Origin: Pseudomonas sp. BBP2017
GTDB lineage: Bacteria > Pseudomonadota > Gammaproteobacteria > Pseudomonadales > Pseudomonadaceae
Assembly: GCF_003024385.1 (NCBI RefSeq)
Contig: NZ_PVZN01000012.1
Span: forward strand, 1-64,000
Direction: 5' to 3'
Length of the DNA stretch: 64,000 nt
Both the position numbers and the translations under genes were made by a program. The stretch's first letter is position 1. Each line of letters starts with the position of its first letter. Positions 1 to 7,013 of this stretch are shown one piece after another. The notes beneath the pieces are model-generated. The model saw nothing but the letters and a program-made list of their open reading frames with translations, was not told the origin of the DNA and searched no databases.

Positions 1-76
1 TGATCACTTCGACGTCTACTTCTGTCACCGCAAGCTGAGAACCATCGATTTCAACAACCCGGATGGCAAGCGATAA
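1..76 (+). CDS. Transposase, C-terminal fragment (integrase-core type)
   Basis: The reading frame is open from base 2 and closes at a TAA at 74-76, giving the last 24 residues of a protein that began outside the window (DHFDVYFCHRKL followed by RTIDFNNPDGKR). The tail resembles the C-termini of DDE integrase-core transposases such as the IS481 group. The DNA just after the stop looks like an IS terminal region rather than a gene. Only the tail is visible, so the family call is tentative. Confidence 0.5.
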   Translation, partial: DHFDVYFCHRKLRTIDFNNPDGKR

Positions 77-140
77 TGTGTCAACCATGTCCCCGTACAT
101 GTGTCAGCGATGTCTCCGGTCCATACACGGGTGTTAGATA
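77..140 (+). mobile_element. Probable right end of the insertion sequence
   Basis: Right after the transposase stop there are repeated words of the kind TGTCAACCATGTCCCCG and TGTCAGCGATGTCTCCGG. This pattern is typical of the non-coding end of IS481-like elements. The matching left end lies outside the window, so neither the terminal inverted repeat nor the target duplication can be confirmed. Confidence 0.4.
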
Positions 141-221
141 AGTACAACCTTCGGTCAGATGGCTTTTTCCAAAATGAAGCTGCAGGCGACTTTGCCTTCA
201 TCGACACAAGGAAGTAGTTCT

Positions 222-809
222 ATGGCCAGCCATCGGGAAAAATCATTCATCGCTACTGTCTCGTCGGAGTTCGGTACGCTTGGGCATTTCAGTCAGTTGC
301 ACACGGAGAATCTCTTAGATCCATTCATTGGATTTTCCTGGTTCGGCATCAGGCATCATTCCGCTGCCCATATGCTCGGACATGTTGGTGAACACAAGCT
401 CATACCACCATTGCACTGGTATTTTCGTTCCACCGACAGCGGCTATGCGATTTTCGTTAGAAGCCAACGGTTTTTCGGCAGGTTCATCGGTTACCGCGAC
501 GGATATTTCGGTGCGTTCGGCACGGAAGCGGAAGGCCGCTCGATGTTCAGCCTTGAGCCTGTCATTGCTGAAGAAGGTCGATACGCAGAAGAGATTGGCG
601 AAGGTGGTGAAGTCATCACTCGACTGATCTCACGGGACACAGGTAAATCGCTATGCCTGCGAGACAAACTCTTTCAATATCGGGCTGGAAAACGCTGGCA
701 GCAAAAGCGTTGTACCTACATTACTGCGGATGGCGGTAAGCCTCTCCACCTGCGTCTCCATATTGTCCAGACCAACGCACCTTACATAGACAACCCCAAT
801 GAGCGCTGA
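222..809 (+). CDS. Hypothetical protein next to an IS end
   Basis: This is a 195-aa open frame starting MASHREKSF. The ATG at 222 was chosen because AAGGAAG lies at 208-214 with good spacing; an in-frame ATG at 159 has no comparable ribosome site. The protein has no signal peptide or membrane segment that I can see. It is rich in aromatic and histidine residues in its first half (for example FSWFGIRHHSAAHML) and has a charged C-terminal half. I recognise no family. It sits between the IS end and a terminator at 933-969, and its base composition is less GC-rich than the porin that follows, which fits acquired DNA. The coding call rests on frame length and the ribosome site. Confidence 0.5.
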   Translation: MASHREKSFIATVSSEFGTLGHFSQLHTENLLDPFIGFSWFGIRHHSAAHMLGHVGEHKLIPPLHWYFRSTDSGYAIFVRSQRFFGRFIGYRDGYFGAFGTEAEGRSMFSLEPVIAEEGRYAEEIGEGGEVITRLISRDTGKSLCLRDKLFQYRAGKRWQQKRCTYITADGGKPLHLRLHIVQTNAPYIDNPNER

Positions 810-932
810 AAGCGCAAGTTGATCGGAGCTTCCTTAGCCATTCGGGCGATTTCACGAAATTTTGACATGTCGATCCGCGCACGGATAGGATTCGGTCAAC
901 GCCTGTAGGCCCATAGGCCAAGAGTCCAGAAT

Positions 933-969
933 AAAAGGCCCGCTGCGATCACTCGCAGGCGGGCTTTTT
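933..969 (+). terminator. Rho-independent terminator
   Basis: A GC stem (GCCCGC-TGCGA paired with TCGCA-GGCGGGC, one bulged base) is flanked by AAAA on the left and TTTTT on the right, so it could stop transcription in both directions. It closes the accessory segment before the porin gene. The bases from 810 to 932 hold no gene that I can support. Confidence 0.75.
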
Positions 970-1061
970 ATTGTCTGGCCCGCGAGCGTCAACCCACGCA
1001 GGGGGCGTGGTTTTGGGCGTAGGTCGCAGAGCGTATTTGACTATGTAATAAGGAAAACAAG

Positions 1062-2354
1062 ATGTTGAAAACCAGGATCAGCCTGATCGCGCTGGGGCTT
1101 ATGGCAGCGACTCAGGCTTCGGCCAATGACCAGGCCTCTTCAAACGGCTTTATCGAAGACAGCAGCGCCAGCCTTTTGCTGCGCAACGCGTTCATCAACC
1201 GCGACAAGAAGCACGACACCCAGGACCAGCGCGAATGGGGCCAGGCCTTCATCGGCAAGTTCTCCTCCGGCTTCACCCAGGGCGCCGTTGGTGTCGGTGT
1301 GGATGCTTTCGGTCTGTATGCTGTGCGTCTGGACGGCGGTAAAGGTCACAACGGCGGTGCCGGTATCGACTTCTTCAAACCGGCTGATGGCGACTCGCCG
1401 ACCAACCAGCAAAATTCCCCGCACAACCTGGCCCGTGGTGGCGCCGCAGTCAAATTCCGCGTCTCCAACACTGTACTGAAGTACGGCGACCAAATGCCGG
1501 AACTGCCAGTGCTGCAGCACGACGATGGCCGCCTGCTGCCAGAAAGCTACACCGGTACCTTGATCACCTCCAAAGAGATCCAGGGCCTGGAACTGAACGC
1601 CGGTCGTTTCACCCAGGAAGCGCGTAAAAGTGCTGAAGGTCGTGACAGCGGTGGTCTGAAGTCGATCAACGTATTCGGCGGTAGCTACAAGTTCACCGAG
1701 AACCTGTCGGCCTCGCTGTACGGTTCCGACGTCGAAGACGTGCTGAAGAAGCAGTACCTGGGCGTCAACTACGTTCACCCGCTCGCGGCTGACCAGTCCC
1801 TGACCCTGGACTTCAACGGCTACAAGACCAAGCTGGACCGCGAGTTCGCCACCGCCGACCGTCGTGACAACACCATCTGGAGCCTGGCGGCAACTTACGG
1901 TTTCGGCCCGCACTCGGTGACCCTCGCGCACCAGCGCAGCACCGGTGATACCGGCTACAACTACGGTGGCTATCAAAACGCCGGTGGCGTGGGTGATGGT
2001 GGTTCGACCATCTACCTGGCCAACTCCTACTGGTCTGACTTCAACAACGAAGACGAGCGTTCCTGGCAGCTGGCCTATGGTCTGGACTTCGGCGCCTTCG
2101 GCGTACCGGGCCTGACCTACAAAGTGGCTTACGTGCGTGGTGACCACATCAACACCCGTGGCTTCGGCGAAGGTGAAGAGCGCGAGATCTTCAACCAGTT
2201 CAAGTACGTGGTTCAGGAAGGCGCTGCCAAGGACCTGTCGATCAAACTGCGTAGCTCGTTCCTGCGTACCTCCACCAGCCTGCGTCAGGCCGAACTCAAC
2301 GACGACGGCAACGAAGTCCGCGTGTTCATCGAGTACCCGATCAGCATCCTCTGA
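1062..2354 (+). CDS. OprD-family outer membrane porin
   Basis: This 430-aa protein has an N-terminal signal peptide (MLKTRISLIALGLMAATQASA, cleavage near residue 21). The mature part is typical of the OprD/OpdQ substrate-specific porins of Pseudomonas: an early SSASLLLRNAFINRD segment, alternating aromatic beta strands throughout and a final strand ending in VRVFIEYPISIL. Such porins form 18-stranded monomeric channels for amino acids or small carboxylates. The length fits the family. The gene has its own ribosome site (AAGGAAAA before the ATG) and stands alone between a terminator and a convergent neighbour. The transported substrate cannot be read from sequence. Confidence 0.9.
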   Translation: MLKTRISLIALGLMAATQASANDQASSNGFIEDSSASLLLRNAFINRDKKHDTQDQREWGQAFIGKFSSGFTQGAVGVGVDAFGLYAVRLDGGKGHNGGAGIDFFKPADGDSPTNQQNSPHNLARGGAAVKFRVSNTVLKYGDQMPELPVLQHDDGRLLPESYTGTLITSKEIQGLELNAGRFTQEARKSAEGRDSGGLKSINVFGGSYKFTENLSASLYGSDVEDVLKKQYLGVNYVHPLAADQSLTLDFNGYKTKLDREFATADRRDNTIWSLAATYGFGPHSVTLAHQRSTGDTGYNYGGYQNAGGVGDGGSTIYLANSYWSDFNNEDERSWQLAYGLDFGAFGVPGLTYKVAYVRGDHINTRGFGEGEEREIFNQFKYVVQEGAAKDLSIKLRSSFLRTSTSLRQAELNDDGNEVRVFIEYPISIL

Positions 2355-2496
2355 TTGCTGTTTGCGTCTCCAGCGACCCCGGCCTAGGCCGGCACCACCA
2401 ATGCGCACCTTGTCGCGCAGGGTCAGCGGCGATCTCGCTGCTGACCTTATGCCCGGGCGCCGACGCGCTGTTGCGCTGTCGGTGCCTGGCTGAGCT

Positions 2497-3642
2497 TTAT
2501 TGGTCGGGGGCGATGGCGACCATCAACCGGTCGGTTTCGAGGTAAACGACGGCCTCGCGGCCCAGAACGTCTACGGGGTAAGCGGAAATCGCTTCGTGTT
2601 CGGGGACGATTTTCTCCAGGGTCTTGTGTTGCAGGTCGACTCGCCAGACACAGGCAAAGTCGCCGCTGTTGTCGAAATACAGCACCGGCCGGGTCTCGTT
2701 CCACACCGGGTTGACCAGGCTCCAGCCACCATCGTTCGGGTCCATCACCCGGTCGTAGCTGTTGCCGTCGTGGGTGTAAGGGTAGTGCAGCAGCAGGCCG
2801 GTGTTGTCGGCATTCAGGTCCTGGGCAATCCGCGCCTTGGAAAAGCGCATGCTACTGGGCTCGGCGGCGTACAGCCGGGTTGAAGGTTGCGGCGCAAGCT
2901 TGGAGCCCAAGGTGTAGGCCATGCTTTGCTCGGCTTCACCCTCCATGCGCTGGCGATAGTAGAACACCCCGTCAATGATGCCGGCATAACGTGCGCCCTG
3001 GTCGTTGGCGCCGGTCTTGTTCCAGCCGCTGAAGCGAATGTCGCGGACAATCGGGTGCAGGCCTGGGCGCGCATCGGAGTACTCGTAGAGCGAACCGAAA
3101 TAGCGGCGTCCGGCTATAGCGCCGGGATTGCGGGTGCTCTGGTCCGGGGACTGACCAACGAAAATCACCACATTCAGCACGCCGTCCAGGGTCGCCACAT
3201 CAACTACCTGAACAAAGGAGCGGGCGTTGACTTCAGGGATCGTGGCCAGGGCAAAGCGTTGCCACGGCGCCTCTTCGATGCGCCTGTAGATCTGTTGCTC
3301 AGGCAAGGGGGCCAATGGCGCGGTCTCGGCTTGAGGGCTGGCCGGGGTCAGCCTGGCGATCTGCTGATCATAAGCATCCTCAAGGCATGCGGCCGACGCG
3401 CAGCGGTTACGTACCTCGCGCAGCCATTGCCTTTCCAGTTCACGGAAAACCTTGCGGTCTTTGAGCGGCTGGTAACGCTCATTGAGCAGGTCATCTTTGG
3501 CTGACAAGGAAGGCGTGGTGCAGACGGCGCTTTCCACCAGGGTGCCGGCCTTGCTGCAATCGAAGCTGGCGGAAAAGGCAGCGGGGCTGGTCAGACAGGC
3601 AATGATCAGGCTGGCAGGCAGCAGGCGCGTAAAGGCTTTCAT
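2497..3642 (-). CDS. Secreted protein with N-terminal LprI-like domain
   Basis: This 381-aa protein starts with a signal peptide (MKAFTRLLPASLIIACLT...AFSA). The ATG at 3642 is preferred because it places this peptide at the N-terminus; the frame stays open 19 codons upstream. Residues about 26-105 carry the cysteine pattern of the LprI/DUF1311 domain (FDCSKAGTLVESAVC ... RNRCASAACLEDAYDQQ), known from periplasmic lysozyme-inhibitor-like proteins. The remaining 275 residues are a beta-rich region that I do not recognise. A role in the periplasm or envelope is likely. It converges on the porin gene; the 142 bases between them hold short GC palindromes but no clear poly-T terminator. Confidence 0.7.
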   Translation of the reverse strand: MKAFTRLLPASLIIACLTSPAAFSASFDCSKAGTLVESAVCTTPSLSAKDDLLNERYQPLKDRKVFRELERQWLREVRNRCASAACLEDAYDQQIARLTPASPQAETAPLAPLPEQQIYRRIEEAPWQRFALATIPEVNARSFVQVVDVATLDGVLNVVIFVGQSPDQSTRNPGAIAGRRYFGSLYEYSDARPGLHPIVRDIRFSGWNKTGANDQGARYAGIIDGVFYYRQRMEGEAEQSMAYTLGSKLAPQPSTRLYAAEPSSMRFSKARIAQDLNADNTGLLLHYPYTHDGNSYDRVMDPNDGGWSLVNPVWNETRPVLYFDNSGDFACVWRVDLQHKTLEKIVPEHEAISAYPVDVLGREAVVYLETDRLMVAIAPDQ

Positions 3643-3816
3643 CAGACATCCATGTGCACAAGAGCGGGTGAGGGATGATAAGTCAGGGGCGGCAGTCACG
3701 GCAAAGTCACAACCCGACGAGCGTCACGGTTATCGGCAAAACTATTGATCCTGGTTAATTCTTGCCCAGTCATCCTGCCTAGACTGACGGCTCAGCACCC
3801 TTAAAGGGGACATGGC

Positions 3817-4824
3817 ATGACGATTATCGTGACCGGCGCCGCCGGGTTTATTGGTAGCAATCTGGTGCAGGCCCTCAACCAGCGTGGCGAAACCGAGATC
3901 ATTGCTGTTGATGACTTGACCGACGGCGACAAGTTTCGCAACCTGGCCGACAGCGAGATTGCGGACTACCTCGACAAGGACGACTTCCTTGAGCGCTTTG
4001 CCCGCGGCCAGTTCGGCAAGGTCCGCGCCGTGCTGCACCAGGGCGCCTGCTCCAGCACCGTCGAAGACGACGGCCGTTTCATGATGGACAACAACTACCG
4101 CTTCAGCCGCGACCTGCTCGACGCTGCCCAAGGCCTGCAGGTGCCTTTGCTGTATGCCTCATCGGCGGCGGTGTATGGCGCCGGGCGGGACTTTCGCGAA
4201 CAGCGCGAAGGTGAGCGGCCCTTGAACGTCTATGGCTATTCCAAATTCCTCTTCGACCAGCGCGTGCGCAGGCAACTGCCTGCCGCGCGCAGCCAGATCG
4301 TTGGCCTGCGTTACTTCAACGTCTACGGCCCGCATGAACAGCACAAAGGCGCGATGGCTTCGGTGGCGTTGCACTGCTTCAACCAGTATCAGGCCCATGG
4401 CAGAGTCAGCCTGTTTGGCAGTTACGGTGATTACCCCAGTGGTGGGCACCTGCGCGATTTCGTCTCGGTGGAGGACGTGGTCAAGGTCAACCTGTTCTTC
4501 CTCGACCGCCCGCAGCTGAGCGGCATTTTCAATGTTGGCAGTGGCCGTGCCCAGCCGTTCAACGACGTGGCCCTGGCGGTGATCAACCGCCTGCGGGAGC
4601 AGCAGGATGTGCCGCCCTTGTCACTGGAGATGGCCTTGCTTGAAGGCATCCTCGAGTACAGCGAATTTCCCGAGCACCTGCGTGGCAAGTACCAGTGCTA
4701 CACCTGCGCCGATCTTGAGCGCCTGCGCGCTGTGGGCTATCAGGCGCCGACGCTGACGGTTGAGCAGGGTGTGGCTCGTTACTGTGATTGGTTGCAGGGG
4801 CTCGCAAGCCCGCCGCCAATGTAG
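3817..4824 (+). CDS. hldD: ADP-L-glycero-D-manno-heptose-6-epimerase
   Basis: This 335-aa enzyme belongs to the short-chain dehydrogenase/epimerase family. It converts ADP-D-glycero-D-manno-heptose to the L-glycero form for the LPS inner core. It shows the Rossmann motif [10 protein letters not shown] at residues 6-15, the family signature [20 protein letters not shown], the catalytic YGYSK and the substrate loop [11 protein letters not shown]. The length matches the usual 310-335 residues. The ribosome site AAGGGGA precedes the ATG. The gene is alone on its strand, and the DNA after it changes character into the accessory region. Confidence 0.93.
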   Translation: MTIIVTGAAGFIGSNLVQALNQRGETEIIAVDDLTDGDKFRNLADSEIADYLDKDDFLERFARGQFGKVRAVLHQGACSSTVEDDGRFMMDNNYRFSRDLLDAAQGLQVPLLYASSAAVYGAGRDFREQREGERPLNVYGYSKFLFDQRVRRQLPAARSQIVGLRYFNVYGPHEQHKGAMASVALHCFNQYQAHGRVSLFGSYGDYPSGGHLRDFVSVEDVVKVNLFFLDRPQLSGIFNVGSGRAQPFNDVALAVINRLREQQDVPPLSLEMALLEGILEYSEFPEHLRGKYQCYTCADLERLRAVGYQAPTLTVEQGVARYCDWLQGLASPPPM

Positions 4825-5000
4825 GGCTTGCACATCGCAAAATGCTGCAGCACTTCGCAGCGAGAGGGCGTCACGGCCTTTGTCATACTGCGCTGTCACT
4901 GGCTCTAGCGAGTTAGCTCGCCTGGGTGTCGGTGGGTACAGTGTTGATGAATGTCGATCGGTGGTTATAATAACCACTAATCGGCTGGTCAGGGACGACT

Positions 5001-5180
5001 ATGAATAGCCGACAACTCATTGCTCAAATTGAAGCTGACGGCTGGTATCTGGTGAGAATCAGAGGCAGCCATCACTATTTCAGGCATCCGGTAAAACCTG
5101 GCCTGGTGACGATCCCTCACCCGAAGAAGGATCTCCTGGCCAGGACGGCGAGCAGCATACTGAAACAAGCCCGGCTCTGA
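5001..5180 (+). CDS. hicA: HicA-type mRNA interferase toxin
   Basis: This 59-residue protein (MNSRQLIAQIEADGWYLVRI...) has the HicA double-stranded-RNA-binding-like fold signature. The catalytic histidine lies in RGSHHYFRHP (His24) and the conserved TIPHPKKDL follows. Free HicA cleaves mRNA in the cytoplasm. It is immediately followed by hicB, and its stop codon overlaps an upstream ATG of the antitoxin frame. The order toxin then antitoxin is usual for this family. The length is normal and the gene looks intact. Confidence 0.9.
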   Translation: MNSRQLIAQIEADGWYLVRIRGSHHYFRHPVKPGLVTIPHPKKDLLARTASSILKQARL

Positions 5181-5206
5181 TGGGTAGCGCTGAAGAGGAT
5201 CTCAAG

Positions 5207-5614
5207 ATGCTTTTTCCTATTGCGATTCTTCCCGGTGATGAGCAGCACGCTTGGGGAGTTGAGGTTCCAGACATCCCGGGTTGCTTCTCTGCAGGGGACG
5301 ATCTTGACGATGCCATGGCGATGGCGCGCGAAGCCATCGAAGGTCACCTTGAGATGCTTGCCCAGGACGGGCAGATGATTCCCAAAGCCAGCACGGTGAC
5401 AACCCACGCGACCAATCCAGCGTTTGCAGGCTGCACTTGGGCGGTGATCGATATCGATATCACCAAATATCTGGGCAAGGCTGAAAAGCTGAACATCACG
5501 TTACCGGCTTATTTGCTTAGCCGAATCGATGCTTATGTGAAAAATCATCCAGAACAGAAGAGCCGATCAGGCTTTTTGGCTGAGGCGGCGTTGAAGGTAC
5601 TGCAGGGGACTTGA
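5207..5614 (+). CDS. hicB: HicB-type antitoxin
   Basis: The frame gives 135 residues from the ATG at 5207 (MLFPIAILPGDEQ). An in-frame ATG at 5180 overlaps the hicA stop and would add nine residues. I prefer 5207 because AGAGGAT lies just upstream and HicB proteins normally begin at this beta strand. The N-terminal part is the partially degraded RNase-H-like HicB fold (WGVEVPDIPGCFSAGDDLDDAMAMA). The C-terminal part is a ribbon-helix-helix operator-binding segment (LNITLPAYLLSRIDAYV ... SGFLAEAALKVL). It should neutralise HicA and repress the operon. Confidence 0.88.
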   Translation: MLFPIAILPGDEQHAWGVEVPDIPGCFSAGDDLDDAMAMAREAIEGHLEMLAQDGQMIPKASTVTTHATNPAFAGCTWAVIDIDITKYLGKAEKLNITLPAYLLSRIDAYVKNHPEQKSRSGFLAEAALKVLQGT

Positions 5615-5658
5615 GTGGGTTCTGACCCCAAAACGCTACGACCTCTTGGTACTAATGA

Positions 5659-5703
5659 GGTCCATCCAGACAGCGCCGAATTGGCAGCCCTGGCTGGATG
5701 GCC
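5659..5703. repeat. Dispersed hairpin repeat, copy 1
   Basis: GAGGTCCATCCAG and GCAGCCCTGGCTGGATGG form an imperfect inverted repeat. It is closely related to the hairpin at 11660-11702, which lies inside the tRNA-Thr island. No T-run follows. The surrounding 5615-5819 has no convincing gene. Confidence 0.5.
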
Positions 5704-5819
5704 CTGTGCGAATGATCAAGTCCCAGCCATTCTGTCGGTGCGCCTTGGTTTTACAGCGCTACGTTTACCTTTTAGCCGAGTGAAGTCGTCACCAGTCCGG
5801 CTTCGAAGGCTTAAACAGG

Positions 5820-6296
5820 TCACTTAAGTGAGTTAACCGGTGCCCGCTCTACCGACGGCATCAGCACTGGCATATCCCGCCACTTAACCCAGGCATCGTT
5901 CTGCCAATGCAACAAACTCACCGAGCGCCCTGCCCATTGCAACGAGCTTAGGGTTGGCCCTTGCTCACTTGGCGGTGAAGTACTGCGCAATGCGGGAATG
6001 ACCTCGTGAGTAAGCCACAGGCGTAGATTCCGGTTCTCAGGAATGTGGTGATAGATCATGAGTGCGTACATGCCCGACTCGCTGACCATCAAGGTCTTCT
6101 GTGCTTCGCCGTGATACGTGAGCCACAAAAACCGGTACTGGTCGGTGCCAAGCTTGCGCATGAGACGCTCATCCAGGTGGCAGCCCATCAAGCGACCAAG
6201 ATCAACAACACTGAACCATGCTTGAGATTCCAGCATCAGTGCATGGATGAAGCGATTATTGCGAGTGAACCGGGTTGATTCGAAATGCTCGTTCAT
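5820..6296 (-). CDS. BRO-N domain, phage antirepressor-like protein
   Basis: This 158-aa protein has an N-terminal half matching the BRO-N/antirepressor fold used by phage Ant proteins: FTRNNRFIHALMLESQAWFSVVDLGRLMG, then LMVSESGMYALMIYHH and LRLWLTHEVIPALR (conserved words shown in part). The start MNEHFEST at 6296 was chosen over an ORF start at 6341 because the family begins there. The C-terminal 50 residues carry no known domain; full-length phage antirepressors are often longer and have a KilA or ANT domain. A structured RNA resembling phage C4 antisense RNA lies just upstream on the same strand. No other phage gene is near, so this looks like a domesticated phage control module. Confidence 0.75.
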   Translation of the reverse strand: MNEHFESTRFTRNNRFIHALMLESQAWFSVVDLGRLMGCHLDERLMRKLGTDQYRFLWLTYHGEAQKTLMVSESGMYALMIYHHIPENRNLRLWLTHEVIPALRSTSPPSEQGPTLSSLQWAGRSVSLLHWQNDAWVKWRDMPVLMPSVERAPVNSLK

Positions 6297-6344
6297 TTTG
6301 AAGTGCCCACTAGTCGTGATAACACCGCCTCCTGACGCCAATCA

Positions 6345-6427
6345 GGGTGGGCGGAACCGTATGGGTTGGCGTACCGGCTAGTTGGACCCCGGCGCATCCG
6401 AAGATGCCCACATACGGCCCGCCCATA
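6345..6427 (-). ncRNA. C4-like antisense RNA upstream of the antirepressor gene
   Basis: Read on the minus strand, GGGCGG pairs with CCGCCC, and CCGTATG(T)GGG pairs with CCCATACGG one internal loop further in. The stem encloses a perfect GCATC-TTCG-GATGC hairpin (6394-6407) and a second hairpin GCG-CCGG ... CCGG-TA-CGC. The layout, the closing CCGTAYGGTTCCGCCCACC-like element and the position upstream of an antirepressor-like gene match what I remember of the phage P1/P4 C4 (cI) antisense RNA family. These RNAs block translation of a leader region. The structure is seen directly; the family assignment is from memory. Confidence 0.5.
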
Positions 6428-6444
6428 ACAGGCAGCCACACGCA

Positions 6445-6477
6445 GGACACAAAAAGCCGCGGCGGCGGCTTTCGTGT
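6445..6477 (-). terminator. Strong hairpin upstream of the C4-like RNA
   Basis: On the minus strand GACAC-g-AAAGCCGC, loop CGCC, GCGGCTTT-tt-GTGTC forms a 13-bp stem with one-to-two-base internal bulges. The GCGGCTTTTTG end looks like a terminator. It may end transcription entering the antirepressor module or be part of the leader RNA. Confidence 0.45.
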
Positions 6478-6681
6478 CACCCAACCAGCCAGGACGCCAA
6501 TCCTGTATCGCTGATGTGCAGCGACGGATGAACCCTACTGACCGATGCTTGGTTGGGCAAGATGGAAAGGGTGACAGTGTCTGTACGAAATTTCTAGATG
6601 TGGCTGGTGCTGGGCTGACATTGCTGTCGGCGGCTGCTTGTTTGCGCAGCTATTCACCTTGAGTCAGGTGCTGGGTATCCA

Positions 6682-6730
6682 ATGGGGCTGCTTTGCAGCC
6701 CATCGCCGGCAATGCCGGCTCCTACAGGGG
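6682..6730. repeat. REP palindrome, GCCGGCAATGCCGGC type
   Basis: ATGGGGCTGCTTTGCAGCCCAT is followed by CGCCGGCAATGCCGGC and TCCTACAG. The core is the same as in the REP copies at 32905-32951 and 36120-36184. Confidence 0.75.
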
Positions 6731-6754
6731 ATTGCGGTGTTTTTACTGCGCAAA

Positions 6755-6790
6755 CAAAAAAGGCCCACCTTTCGGTGAGCCTCTTTTTTA
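6755..6790 (-). terminator. Terminator, probably the original tRNA-Thr terminator
   Basis: On the minus strand GGCTCACC, loop GAAA, GGTGGGCC forms a full stem using one U-G wobble and is followed by six T. It lies directly downstream (minus-strand sense) of the tRNA-like 18-mer at 6794-6811. This is the expected order if the ancestral tRNA-Thr 3' end and its terminator were displaced here by island insertion. Confidence 0.7.
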
Positions 6791-6793
6791 CTG

Positions 6794-6811
6794 CGGCACC
6801 AGGAGTCGAAC
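6794..6811. mobile_element. Distal att-like site of the tRNA-Thr island
   Basis: CGGCACCAGGAGTCGAAC matches the 3' end of the tRNA-Thr gene at 13247-13264 (CGGCACCAGGAATCGAAC) at 17 of 18 positions and in the same orientation. It marks the left limit of a 6.4-kb insertion. The bases 6812-7013 are AT-rich and hold no gene that I can support. Confidence 0.7.
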
Positions 6812-7013
6812 TATTTTATAAACTATTGAATTAGCTGATTAATATTTAAAGTCCTGTGCGATTCTACCTCTAACACTACCTCAAGGTCCTCGTACGCCTG
6901 AGGATCTTGCTTGACGTGACTAACGGCGAAGGGCCGGAGTCGACCCCACAGCGGCCGGTCATTCGTCTATGAACGTGGGGCCGTATATGTGTCAACTGTC
7001 AACCACGTTAAAG

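Noticed and set aside
782..868. Short minus-strand frame MSKFREIARMAKEAP...
   Set aside because: At 28 codons it is too short to support, with no family recognised; it may be a decayed gene start.
1140..2408. 422-codon minus-strand frame across the OprD gene
   Set aside because: It is the antisense shadow of a strongly supported porin with signal peptide and family motifs.
5615..5827. 70-codon plus-strand frame after hicB
   Set aside because: It begins at the hicB stop, spans the hairpin repeat at 5659-5703 and shows no protein-like character.
6474..6662. 62-codon plus-strand frame opposite the C4-like RNA
   Set aside because: No ribosome site and no recognisable motif; the DNA is better explained by RNA structure and REP sequence.
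6961..7011. CCGTATATGTGTCAA resembles CCGTACATGTGTCAG in the IS end at 91-105
   Set aside because: The match covers only 15 bp and continues poorly on both sides, so it is not enough to call an IS remnant.
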